Source: Jaapia argillacea MUCL 33604 (taxonomy: Eukaryota > Basidiomycota > Agaricomycetes > Jaapiales > Jaapiaceae). From it: DNA of 64,000 bases. Position numbers and translations under genes: made by a program. Positions within the stretch are counted from its first letter, which is position 1, and the number at the start of each line of letters is the position of its first letter. The DNA lies in contig KL197710.1 of assembly GCA_000697665.1 (NCBI GenBank), forward strand, positions 1,403,837 through 1,467,836, read 5' to 3'. Shown one piece after another: positions 45,127 through 56,004 of this stretch. Below the pieces are notes generated by a model that was given only the letters and a program-made list of their open reading frames with translations, did no database searches and was not told the DNA's origin.

Positions 45127-47280
45127 ATGTCGTCAGAACCCGTATCATCAGGCAGTCTCAGCAGGGCATCCACAATCATCGACCGCGATGAAAACGAAGA
45201 ACTTCACCATGAAGCATACCCCGAGGCTGATGAAAAGGGTTCCTTTGACCCTTACCTCGTGAAATTCGATGAGGGCGATATGGCAAATCCAAAAGTTTGT
45301 TTTCCCCACTCATACTTTGACAAGTATGTTGACATTTCTTCTAGAACTGGTCGTCGTTGACAAAGTGGTACATTACGGCCACCAGTGGTCTGCTCGTTCT
45401 CAATGCGTCAGCTCCATCCTCCCTAGCAAGAGATCTACAACTAACCGACTTCCTCTCAGAACGTTCGCCAGTTCAGCACCGACAGGTGTCATCGGCCAAC
45501 TCATTGAGGAGTTTCATATGTCAAGAGAGGTCGCTACATTGGCGATCTCCCTCTTCGTCGCTGGTTATTGTGTAGGACCCCTAGTACACGGTCCCTTATC
45601 GTATGTCTGTTTTCATCGACTCTTCATGGCTGTGGCTCATGGGCGTCTCAGTGAACAATATGGACGAAAGCCCGTCTTTGTCGTGACATTCTTGTTCTAC
45701 ACAGTAAGTCTCTTTGATAGTCGATCTTGTCCCCAGCTCATCCCGTACCAGTGTTTCCAAATTGGGAACGCTCTCTCTCAAAACACTGCCTCTATCCTGG
45801 TGTTCCGATTACTGGGTGGACTATTTGCTGCAGCTCCTCTGACGAACAGCGGGTACGTTATCCTTATTTCCGTCATCACTTTCCCCCATTCATTTTGCCC
45901 TTCCTGCAGTGCCATTCTTGCCGATATCTGGAATGCAAAACAAAGAGGGAGGGCGATGGCTCTTTTCACCATTGCCCCTTTTGCGGGTCCAGCTCTTGGC
46001 CCGACGGTGGGGGGCTATCTTTCCGTCGCTGGCGTTTCTTGGCGGTGGATTTTCTGGATCTTGGCTATCTATGCTGGTCTTTGCTGGCTCCAGATCGTCT
46101 TTACGATCCCTGAAACCTACGAGTGAGTAACGCTGACTGCCACTTTTCGCGATTGGCCCACTGATATCCCCTACTCCCCTCCAGGCCCGTTATTCTGGTG
46201 AAAATGGCTGAGAAGAAGCGCAAGGAGACCGGGGACGAGCGCTATTACGCTCCTATGGAGAAGCACAAGCTGCCCTTCTCCAAGCGTGTGGAACATGTTC
46301 TTGCTAGGCCATTCAAGGTGTTGGTCCGCGAGCCAATGTTGATCGCTATCACTCTCTACATGAGCGTCAGTTGTCATCGATTTTCCTGCCTTGGACTTCA
46401 CTCACCTTGCCATTAGTTTGTGTATGGTTGTATTTATCTTCTCTTCGAGGCCTACCCGATCGTGTTTACTCAAGGTCATGGGCTGAATCTGGGGGAATCT
46501 GGTTTAGTCTTCCTTCCTATCCCCATCGGTGGCCTCTTCGGCATTTGCCTTGTGAGTCTCCATTTCGTTGCCGGAACGCGTTACATTTGACTAACTACGC
46601 CTCATAGTATCTTTTCTATTACAATCCGAAATACATGGCCTTGGTTGACAAGCACGCCCCTGAACCCGTTCCCCCAGAGGCACGTCTCCCCATGGCCCTG
46701 CCTGCGGCCCCCATCTTTGCACTGTCGTTCTTCTGGTTCGGTTGGACGTCTTACCCATCGATCAGCGTCTGGGCTCCGATTATGGCTGGTTTGGCTATGG
46801 GATTCTCGATTCAACTCATTTTTGTGCGTGTCTACTTTTCTACGAACGAAAGCTATTTCCTGACAGATCTGATCCAGTTGGCCCTCTTTAACTACATTAT
46901 CGACGCATACCTGTTTGTCGCCGCATCGGCTCTCGCAGCGAGTACAGTAGTGCGAAGTCTTTTCGGAGCGGCCTTCCCGGTGAGTTAGCTTGGTGGCTAC
47001 TAAATCTTTATACACCTTACTGATATTTATGCCAGTTGTTCGCCACGCAAATGTATGACACGCTTAATCCTCGATGGGCGTCGACTTTGCTGGGCTTCCT
47101 CGCACTTCTCATGGTACCGATCCCCTTCGTGCTGATTAAGTGCGTATTTAGTGGTGTCTGGCTGATGTTCGAAGTGCTGATCTCGCCTTTTCTAGGATGG
47201 GTCCTCGACTACGATTGAAATCGCGTTACGCTCCGACTAAACCTAAGCTACCTGAAGAAAAGAAATCATCACCAGCATAA
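45127..47280 (+). CDS. MFS transporter, DHA1 (drug/polyamine:H+ antiporter) type
   Basis: A 12-TM plasma-membrane carrier. ATG 45127 starts a hydrophilic tail of about 60 residues (MSSEPVSSGS...), then NPKNWSSLTKWYITATSGLLVL (TM1), LISLFVAGYCVGPLV, the motif A-like GPLSEQYGRKPVFV, ILVFRLLGGLFAAAPLTNSG, RGRAMALFTIAPFAGPALGPTVGGYL (antiporter motif C region), RWIFWILAIYAGLCW and PETYEP. After the central loop come the second six helices with YGCIYLLFEAYPIVF, SISVWAPIMAGLAMGF and AASALAASTVVRSLFGAAFPLFATQMY. The last intron joins PFVLIK to MGPRLRLKSRYAPTKPK, stop at 47278-47280. About nine introns. Relatives include Tpo/Flr1 exporters; substrate unknown. Confidence 0.9.
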
Positions 47281-47874
47281 TCCACCGCCCTGTCATATTT
47301 CTTCCCGACCTCTCGCTGGTCTTACGGCTCCTCTCGAGCATTTACGCCATACATACGATCTTTCTCCACGATTATCTTGGTTGAGGAGTTATAATTACCA
47401 TCTTTTAGGGTGGATGCGCCCCAAGTGCAGGTTGGCTGAACTACTTTACGAGCTCACGATAGATCGATATCTAGTGCATATGTATCAACGTTATTTATCT
47501 TACCCCGTCTCGCCTCAGCGTATGTTTTGCAATATCACCGCTTTGCGATTACTATAATGTCTGTATGGCAGAGCTCCGAGGAGTGTCAGCGAGCAAGTTG
47601 TCCCAACGTAGAGATGTTACGGCGTCTCTCATAGACGAGCAAGTTCTGTATAGTGCCGACGGCGTAATCTGATAGGCTTCTCATACCTCCTCTCCCACCA
47701 TGATGCACTCCGCTCGATTCTTGGACCCAATGACTTTTGTGGACCGGGATTCCGTCTGGCACATGGACGTGGAACTATCTATATGCTATAAAACATGGGA
47801 GCACTTAGCAAGACTTGAGAGTGACTCCGAGTGATTACCACTGGCACGACTTCTCGAGATCCCCAAGCTACAAA
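47281..47874 (+). other. intergenic region with promoter of the GGT gene
   Basis: About 590 bp. A TATAAAA at 47787-47793 lies some 85 bp before the GGT start codon. No gene was recognised. Confidence 0.5.
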
Positions 47875-50524
47875 ATGACAACCGCAACGAAGATCGATTG
47901 GAGCAAAGTGGACCAACCTGAGCTGGTGTTGCAACGTTTTGCAAGCCGCAGATCGGTTGTGTATGGTACCAAGGGTATTATTGCTTGTTCTCAGCCCCTG
48001 GCCGCCGAGGCTGGCTTGGAGATCTTGAGAAAAGGTGGAAATGCTGGTGAGCCCATTATTCATTCAAATTGTCCAATGATTCACCAGCATTTCAGCCGAT
48101 GCTGCTGTGGCAACATCAGTAGCGCTCAATGTCACAGAGCCAAGTTGTTGTGGCATTGGAGGGTACGAGATCCCCCAATTTGTCTTTCCCCCCTCACTAA
48201 CTTGGGGATCATAGAGACGCCTTTTGTTTGTTCTACGATGCGAAAACTAAAGTAGTGAAGGCCTTGAATGGGTCAGGTCGTTCTCCCCAAAGACTGACAA
48301 TGGAATATGCCCGCAACCATGGAGTTACGGGGCGAACCATCCCTACCACCAATATCAACTCCGTGACTGTTCCAGGTTCGTCAGGTAATCGTATGCAGAT
48401 TCATTGTACTGATTGTTGTGTATTCCTAAACTCAGGAGCCGCAGCCGCTTGGGTCGACACGGTCGAGAATTTTGGAAGCGGCAAACTCACAGTAGCAGAA
48501 ATCTTTGAACCTGCCATCAGGTTGGCGGAAGAAGGGTGAGAATAATGCCTCGTTCATTGTATCTGGCACATTTGTTAACTGGCCCTCAGGGTTCCTGTTT
48601 CTGAAATCCACGGCTATTCTGTTAGTCCCACCCTTGGGTCGTTGGGCACCACTGCTAACCTGTCGCGATTCAGTGGAAGCGTTCTGAGAATTTAATCAAG
48701 AATGCTTCTCCAAACGGTGACGAGATGCTCTTGAATGGGAAAGCGCCACTGCCTGGACAGATTATGAAGTTCCCCAACCTGGCAAAGACCTTCCGTTCCG
48801 TCGCAGAGCACGGGAAAGACGGCTTCTACAAGGGACGAATTGCTGAAGCCATCTGCGAACTTATCCAGAGCCAAGGAGGCGTTATGGCACTGGACGACCT
48901 TGCCAATCACGAGAGCTCACTTGTCGAACCCATCAAGTATACCTATGCTGACGAGGTGACGGTCTACGAGGTGAGTCTCCAGATTACGACGCCATGTTCT
49001 TCGGCTGATTTCCTGCGTCGGGTAGTGCCCTCCCAATGGACAAGGCAAGCGGTCATGAATTGTGAACCCTTGCAATTATTGAAGCCCTCTACAGGCATAA
49101 CTGCTCTCATAGCCCTTGGCATCTTGGACAATATGGCGGCGCAAGGTGTAATTAAACCTCTCCTGGAGATGGAACACAATTCAGCGGAGTATCTCCACAC
49201 TCTTGTGGAGGCTTTACGGTATGCAGATCTGATCACCGCGACTCTTGTTTAAAGGTTGAATTTTTCATCATCTCAGTTTGGCATTCGCCGGTAAGGCCTC
49301 CATGACCTAGTGATATTCCCCCTTTCCCAATAGAGTGTTCCAGATAGCCAGTACTATGTCACAGATCCAGATGTGAAGCATATTCCTGTCAAAGAGCTCT
49401 TAAGCAAGGTGCCATTCCTTTTTCCAATCGTGATTTCTTATCCTCTGACATGCATGCAGGAATACCTCGCTTCTCGTGCGAAGTTGTTCGATCCACGGCG
49501 GACAAACCCCACTGTCGTCCATGTAAGGTCTTCCACATCGTTGTATTTAATGTGGACCCTCATTCCTGTCCCAGGGAAACCCAGTTAACTCTTCAGACAC
49601 AGTATATTTCTCAGGTAACACCATGCCAAATTTATTTAGAATGGGAAACTGAAATTCCTTGACAAGTCACCGATCAGTGGGGGAACGCCTGCAGCTACAT
49701 TCAGAGTAATTATGCTGGTATGTGGTAACCTTCTGTCCCTTATACTCGACTGAACGAATCACACCCAGGCTTCGGTACCGGAGGTACGGTCGTCCAGATG
49801 CTATGACAGAACCAATAACAGACATTTTTTTTATCAAGCCATACCCAAGGGATGTGGGTTTACCCTTCAGAATCGGGGCGCAGGATTTGTGCTAGAGGAG
49901 GGACATCCCAACATGCTCGCGGTAACTTCGTCAAAAAATATGTATTGCATGTGATCTTACATTTCTGCGTGTAGGGAGGTAAAAGACCGTATCACACCAT
50001 CATCCCCGCCTTAGCGACCCGGGGTGATGAGCTCTTCCTCTCCTACGGGGTCATGGGAGGCTTTATGCAGGTGAGCGGTTATCTTCTCTGCGTGGATGGT
50101 TTCTGAGAAGTTTGAAAGCCACAAGGACATGTACAAGTATTGCTGAATATGCTCCGCGGATTCACTCCCCAGGCCGCGCTGGACTCCCCTCGGTTCTGCA
50201 TCTCTGCTGGGAGTCCCGAGACAGAAAATCGGGGAACAGGTTCATCAGGAGACATCAATAGCGAAGTCTACTTCGAGGACGGTATTTCGGAGGCAACAGT
50301 CGCCAAGCTTCGAGGTGTGTCTGGTCTCTCGTCTGTTGCCAGTCGTCTCGTGCTGATGGTATGGGTTAGAAATGGGACACGATGCCCGGGTGGTCACCGG
50401 CTTCAGCAGAGGGATGATGGGTCGTGGTCAAGTCATTCAAAAACTAGTCGATCCCTCGGGCAAGACTGTGTGGGCTGCAGGTTCCGACCCCAGAGCAGAC
50501 GGCCATGCAGTGGCGCAGATTTAG
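47875..50524 (+). CDS. gamma-glutamyltransferase (GGT)
   Basis: An Ntn-hydrolase that cleaves or transfers the gamma-glutamyl group of glutathione. ATG 47875. Ordered motifs: [102 protein letters not shown], then the autocleavage site [16 protein letters not shown] with Thr as expected nucleophile, [53 protein letters not shown] and [12 protein letters not shown]. There is no signal peptide, so it is probably cytosolic like the bacterial YwrD type. The gene is split by many introns and includes exons of 19 nt (49026-49044) and 14 nt (49277-49290) and one GC-AG intron (49045-49094). The frame is intact only with these. Confidence 0.9.
49026..49044 (+). other. 19-nt micro-exon in GGT
   Basis: TGCCCTCCCAATGGACAAG, coding CPPNGQ plus one base. 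It is preceded by the acceptor GTAG and followed by the GC donor GCAAGC. It supplies the family motif CPPNGQG together with the next exon. Confidence 0.85.
49045..49094 (+). other. GC-AG intron in GGT
   Basis: CAAG then GCAAGC...CTACAG then GCATAACT. The donor AG/GCAAG fits the strong consensus of GC-type donors. The splice restores NGQGITAL. Confidence 0.88.
49277..49290 (+). other. 14-nt micro-exon in GGT
   Basis: TTTGGCATTCGCCG between the acceptor TCTCAG and the donor GTAAGG. It joins VEALR to DSQYY through LAFA, giving EALRLAFADSQYYV as the family requires. Confidence 0.87.
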
Positions 50525-50724
50525 CCACACTAATCTTGTTCTTATGATACCGAATAGAGAAGAAGTAAAGAATGCGATATAATCCGTTGCGATGTGGGTC
50601 GTGTACAGCCATAGCTACAACAGCATTGGGCTCTACGTATACCATCAATGTCCTTGAAACTTGAATATTGTACCTTTACATTCTTCTGTGGCGTTCTGTG
50701 CCAACTAGATAGAGTTGTCAATGA

Positions 50725-52375
50725 CTATCTGACGCATGGAACTCGGCGGATTGACAAACCAGCTTGGTTTCTTCGATACTCCCGCCACTCCTTCGTCTTG
50801 TCAGGCCCGCGGATTTTCCCCCATCCTGCTAACGGTACAACAAGCACAGTTGCATTATCTTCGCTCCCTAGTTCTTCGGCGAACGCCAGAATGTTCTCTG
50901 CGGCTGACTTAGGGCTCCGAGCATCCCGAGCGAGATCAACAATCTCATCATCAGAGAGAACTGATGATATCCCATCAGACACAAATACCATGTACGCCCA
51001 TTCTGTGCCTACTAAGTGTTGAAGGTCAAAGTCTGCCACTATGACAATGGGAAGATACTAACCTTCAAGCAATTTCGTGCGCACTTCAGGTTCAGCAGTC
51101 ACCCCGAAGGGTTTGAATTTCATATCTCCAAGTCTAGGAAACTATCAATGAAGGAACGAACAAATTCAGATGCGATGTACCCTCTTGTGTTCGCAAGCGC
51201 ACCCATCCATCTATTTATACAGATCGTTAAACCCAGGGCCGGGGTGATTTGGGCCAGTATTGCTTACCTGGACTCTCCAAAGGAATCCGTAATCAACGCT
51301 TGACCCATGTGTCGTCGTAGCCGACTGGCTTCCACGCGAGCTTCGGCGTGATGGTTTTCGGTCATGGGATACGGTTTGCCCCCATCCGTTGAGCATAGAA
51401 GCACACGAGTGTCACTAACATCCATCAGTCCCGCGGCTTCATAAAATGTGACTCTACATGCTCACCCACAGTGAGCAACTGTCAGAGCTATCTTTTGAGA
51501 CGCAAAGAAAGGTCTGTCAGGGGCATCAAGGGAGTGGAGGAGAGCGACAGAAGCCGTCGCTCCACTCTTCTTAGCGTCCAAATCCATTGACAGATGTCTG
51601 TCAACCTGTTGCATACCAATGGTAAACGGCTTGTGGGAGAGGACAGAAAAAGACGCACTTCAAAGAAAGCTAAGGTGGCTCGGGCCTCAATATCCATGTC
51701 GTCTGTGCCTTCTACTCCGTGGATCCAAGGAGCCAACGCCCCTCCTTTGAAGCGCTTGAAGTAACCACCAAGTTCTCGGATCCATTGATACATCTCCGGA
51801 ATCTCCGACTTGTTCACGGACTCGAAGAGCCCATGTAGCTCTTGACGCAGAAACTGCGACACGGCTGAACCTCCATGACTGTGAAGGTGTATTTGGAACT
51901 TGTCGGCGAGGAAGATAAGAACGACACCCACCCGTCGTATATCCCGATGAACACGACCTGCCTGGCGAAAACTTCGCCAACGCTAAAGGGATCCCAATTT
52001 ATCCCATAATGCTTTTTCAGGCTGAGTTGGAGTTCAAACGGGTCCAACGACAGCGTGGAAAATGTGTAAAAATCTTCTTGGTAACTGTGGAGAGAGTAAA
52101 TATGAGCGTTCAAACATGCAAGTCAGAACAGTCTCGTACTTCCGAGTTCCTCGAGAAGATGCTGTTCCTATGACTTTTGGAGACGACAGGGGAATGCGCC
52201 CAATACCTCCTAAAAACTCCGGTCAGATTCCTCGACGCGATGAGAACCAGGATACTCACCAGGTGTTGCGAACCGTACATAGTCATGATACCGAGAAGAC
52301 CAGGAAACAAGGCTAGATTTGTTGGGATGAGCAAGACGAGGGTGATTGAGAAGCCGCAGTGCCATTCGAATGGGC
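50725..52375 (-). CDS. PP2C-family protein phosphatase (PTC6-like)
   Basis: A metal-dependent Ser/Thr phosphatase. ATG 52375 starts MALRLLNHPRLAHPNKSS; the TTG-initiated longer frame is not needed. Motifs after splicing: HGGSAVSQFLRQELH (from the DGHGG metal site), SGATASVALLHSLDAP, LTVAHCGDTRVLLCSTDGG, TENHHAEARVEASRLRRHMG, ANTRGLGDLEFKRFGVTAEP, VFVSDGISSVLSDDEIVDLA and the final metal-site Asp in LGSEDNATVLVVPLAGWG. The C-terminus GPDKTKEWREYRRNQAG is typical of fungal Ptc6, a mitochondrial phosphatase in yeast linked to mitophagy and pyruvate dehydrogenase; location here is inferred from family. It converges with GGT. Confidence 0.87.
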
Positions 52376-54209
52376 TTGAACGGCAGAGTCCATGCCAAAG
52401 ATGAGCAGGCGCGCCGCAAGTTGTTTGCCGACTACTGACAGCAACACTACACTACCTTTGCCCAGGATGTCGATGCCAACGTAACGCCTCTGGTAAAGCC
52501 TTCAAAATGCCTCCGAAGGAGTTTTGTGCTGTCAAGCCTTGGAACGATGTCGTCCCTTGTCGTCTCTGGGTTGACCGTGAGTGCCGAACACGCTCCTTTC
52601 CTCCACCTCTGCTATTCTTGGCAATTGCTGTGCGCAACTGGAATCTATCTGCGTCAGTACACTGTCTTTTGATGACACTAGCCGCACGTATAATCTGCCA
52701 GCAAGACAATTCTCGTCCGACATTCATCATTGCTCAGCCTTGTCCCTACTAGTACGTATGTACTTGGCAGAATCTAAGAGAAGCGACGATCACAGGATTC
52801 GCTTCTTGCCACCCCTTGGTTGGGCGTACAGCGTGTACAGCGTTTCCACGCTGATTGGATAGGTGCAGTGGACCCAGTTTTCCAACGCCACAGCAATCCG
52901 TTATCCCGGCGCTAACACAAGCAGCGCGCTGAGCAACCAGGACTTAGACCGTCGCCCTGTCATTTTCTGACTTCTGTGGTTTAATCACAGAAAAAGGATG
53001 GATGCAGTACAAATACGCCAATGGTATGTATAGATTTGTTATCATCGGTCAGTCTCTGAGTTGACGCTATGTTTATAAACATCAGATGCTGGTATGGCTA
53101 TGGATATGGCAGCTGAGATCCACTACCACGAAATCTGATTGGGGGAAAGAGTATCCGGTCTGACGTTTGACGCAGTTGCGCCTCACAACAATGTGACTTT
53201 CCTGCTTTCGCAGCTAATTTCCGTTGATGCAACCCCATGACACGCCCATAGTTTAAGTGAGGACATTCTGTGGAAGACCTTGCACATCGCGACGAGACAG
53301 CCGTCAAGTTCTTACCGCGTTGATCCCCCAAACCCATCCCCGCAACTGGACCTTTGCCGATCGACCAGATTGCTTGAAACAAGGTTCGCTGCTTCTCATC
53401 CCTTCTGTTCTCTCATCTAATGAACTCCCATATGCATTCCTACATCGCCAAACAAGTTCCACCCTTCAGATCTAACTTGATTGGACAAGTCCATCTTTCC
53501 CTGCTGCCCCTCCACTCACGATCGACGGACCCTCAATGATGCTATCGGCCCTTTGACGGGAGTCGAAGATGTCAATGGCTTCTGCGATGTCGCCACCTCA
53601 GTGAAGAAGCGAATGACCCAGGTCGATTCTACCTTCGACTGCTTTGCGAATGATTAAATCCCGATCTCAAGATAACCTTACCGATGGGAGGTACTCGGAT
53701 CTCGGGAATAATTTGATTTAATTGCGTCCTTTACTACCATTTGCTGGATTCTGTGGAGTGCTCGTGTGCCAGCTTGAGAAGTTGTCGGGTGCATACTACC
53801 AACCAAGCGAACCTTGTATGTCACCACACTGGAAGCAGTGCATGGTCAAGCGCAGTTTTGGCGCTATGCCCCAAATGTACATCATTTCTGCATGATTCAT
53901 ATCTCTTCAGGCGCCGACTACGCATGGGCTCAGCCTCGCTCTATGACCGGTTGCTGTTCCACACGAGGTGCGATTTACCACATGTTCCTTCTCTGCGTCA
54001 GTGGAAAAGGGCCAGGCACATGGTGGCTATTGATAAACTTGGCAACTTTAGAGCTTATCCATGGCCGGGTATTAAGATAAGTGGTCGATCCCACGTAGCT
54101 CCCGGAGGCTTAGATTGCTGTTACGCATAAAGAGCCATGCTCGGGGCACTGCAAAGGCCGACCCCCACGTTTTACCACTACATCGCGATTTCTGTGTCGC
54201 ATCCATTAC
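52376..54209. other. long intergenic region of unknown content
   Basis: About 1.8 kb between the PP2C 5' end and the GPCR start. Several frames of 60-130 codons occur on both strands (for example 52507-52752 plus, 53741-54130 plus, 53098-53382 minus). None shows domain motifs, and none could be joined into a convincing spliced gene. It may hold promoters, a non-coding transcript or a decayed gene. Confidence 0.4.
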
Positions 54210-55796
54210 ATGGCCTCGTCGGGCGCTGAGCCTTTCACCTTTGGAGAAAGGTTAGGCATAGTCTTCATCGTTGAAAGTGCATGTTTGTCGGCTGCCGCCG
54301 TAACCTCACTCTTGTGCTACATCGGAGTGAGTCCAGTTCTCCAGCTAACGGTTGTGGACTGCATCATTGACGACAATATAGTACGGAGCTATAAGAGCAG
54401 TCCCAGAAACATCTGGCCGATGGCGAACGGGAACACACATCCACTGGTATTTCCTAAGCCTTATGGTGTCTGATCTGATTCAGGCGATCGGTGCGTGGCC
54501 TTGGTCGTGCTGTGCAATATCTTAATAACGCAAAGTAGGATCCATCTTGAATATCCGATGGGTTTCACTGGCGGTTCGTCGCGAGCTTCAGTTGGCGAGG
54601 ATTGTGCTTACAAGCATGCTTTACTAGGGAGTCAATGATGGTCCGTATTGCACCACGCAAGGTAGATTTACCTGTGAGGACAAGAATTCGCACCATACTG
54701 AATATTCCGTAGGGGTGATGAAGCAGCTAGGGGATGTGGGTGTTGCGTTTGCGTAAGTTCATCTCCTGCTGTCTCAAAAAAAATATCTCACTTCTTCCCA
54801 AGCACTCTGGTGAGGCATTCCCCAACAACATGCATCGAAATGCTCATGTCCTAGCGACAGGCCATAGCACTGCACACCTTTTGTGTCCTTGCTCTACGTT
54901 GGAAACCAGATCCCTCCCCGAGGATGGCAATCATGAACGTGACACTAATTTGGATATTTCTTGCACTTCTGGTTGGTCTAAGCCTTGGAACACACAAAGG
55001 AAAAGATTACTATGGGGATACCCAGTTTTGTGTGTTCGACATTTCTTGTCCTCGAATCACATTTCCTCACATTTGTTTCGAAGGGTGTTGGATCACTCAG
55101 GACTATCCCGTCCAGCGCATTGCACTGGAGTATTTCTGGCTATGGTTCACCGCCTTCCTGAATATTGCTCTCTATGTCCCATTGGCCCTGGTATTAGGAG
55201 GGTTTATTATTATTGATGGGTTCAAGATACGTATACCCAATAAGGAGGAGCGTGGGCATCTTCGAGTGAGCTCAATCAATGGGACAAGGGATGCCAGACA
55301 TCTGTCCATGAAAATGCTCTTGTGAGGCCAATTCCGTCTTCCCAAACGAGCCAGTGTATTGATCTACTTCATCCTAGTTACCCCGCAGTTTACACCATCA
55401 CGGTAATATGACTTGCTAAAATTGATGACAATATCTCACATATACGGTGCTCTCCAGGTCCTTCCCATCGCTATTGTCCGCTGGAGTGCATTCTACAACC
55501 ATCCCGTACCATTTGAAGCAACGGTCTTCGCAGATGCGCTGTTTTCCAGCTCCGGGCTCCTTAATGTCCTGCTTTTCTCAATCACTCGGCCGGCTCTACT
55601 ACATCGCAATCGGACATCCCGAACCACAATATTCGAGACAGTCGTCTCCGATGGCTCAGACTCTCACTCGGGTGAACACCGACGTCCGGTTAGTCAAGAT
55701 ATCTGGCGAGACTCCGCCCACCGCCTCTCTACTCTTCATAGCGACAAGATGAAGAGTCTAGATATACCGTCGCTTCCTCAGGCTCACTCAGCTTGA
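54210..55796 (+). CDS. cAMP-receptor-like G-protein-coupled receptor
   Basis: A seven-TM receptor of the class E/cAR-like group that is expanded in basidiomycetes. ATG 54210 starts MASSGAEPFTFGERLGIV. After splicing: SAAAVTSLLCYIGYGAIRAV (TM1), HWYFLSLMVSDLIQAIGSILNIRWV (TM2), PYCTTQGVMKQLGDVGVAFATLAIALHTFCVLALRW (TM3, with the conserved Cys), MNVTLIWIFLALLVGLSLG (TM4), FWCWITQDYPVQRIALEYFWLWFTAFLNIAL (loop 2 Cys and TM5), MLFYPAVYTITVLPIAIVRWSAF (TM6), and VFADALFSSSGLLNVLLFSITRP (TM7). The Ser-rich cytosolic tail is about 70 residues. A 7-nt exon inside TM3 (54803-54809) is needed for the frame. Ligand unknown; relatives are proposed nutrient or sensing receptors coupled to cAMP signalling. 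Confidence 0.85.
54803..54809 (+). other. 7-nt micro-exon in TM3 of the GPCR
   Basis: CACTCTG lies between intron 54753-54802 (GTAAGT...CCCAAG) and intron 54810-54860 (GTGAGG...GACAG). With the preceding GC it codes Ala-Thr-Leu and joins GVAF to AIALHTF, exactly the expected TM3 sequence. No single intron with canonical ends joins the two flanking exons in frame. Confidence 0.85.
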
Positions 55797-56004
55797 TATC
55801 TCCACTGTCAGCAAGGTTTTACGCTTATAATGGGTTGATTGATTGTATTGCTAGCCTGACCGACCAGTTCATCACTATCTCATCGTTTCTTTCGTTCTCA
55901 CCCTCATGTATTGTATTACAATCCGCGATGAGTATAGGATATCCCGATAGATAATGTCATCGTCAATTCCATTCATTTCATAGCAACAACGATAAAGAAA
56001 GACA

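Noticed and set aside
54741-54870. Apparent frameshift in TM3 of the GPCR, suggesting a pseudogene
   Set aside because: A 7-nt exon with canonical flanking introns restores the frame and the family sequence.
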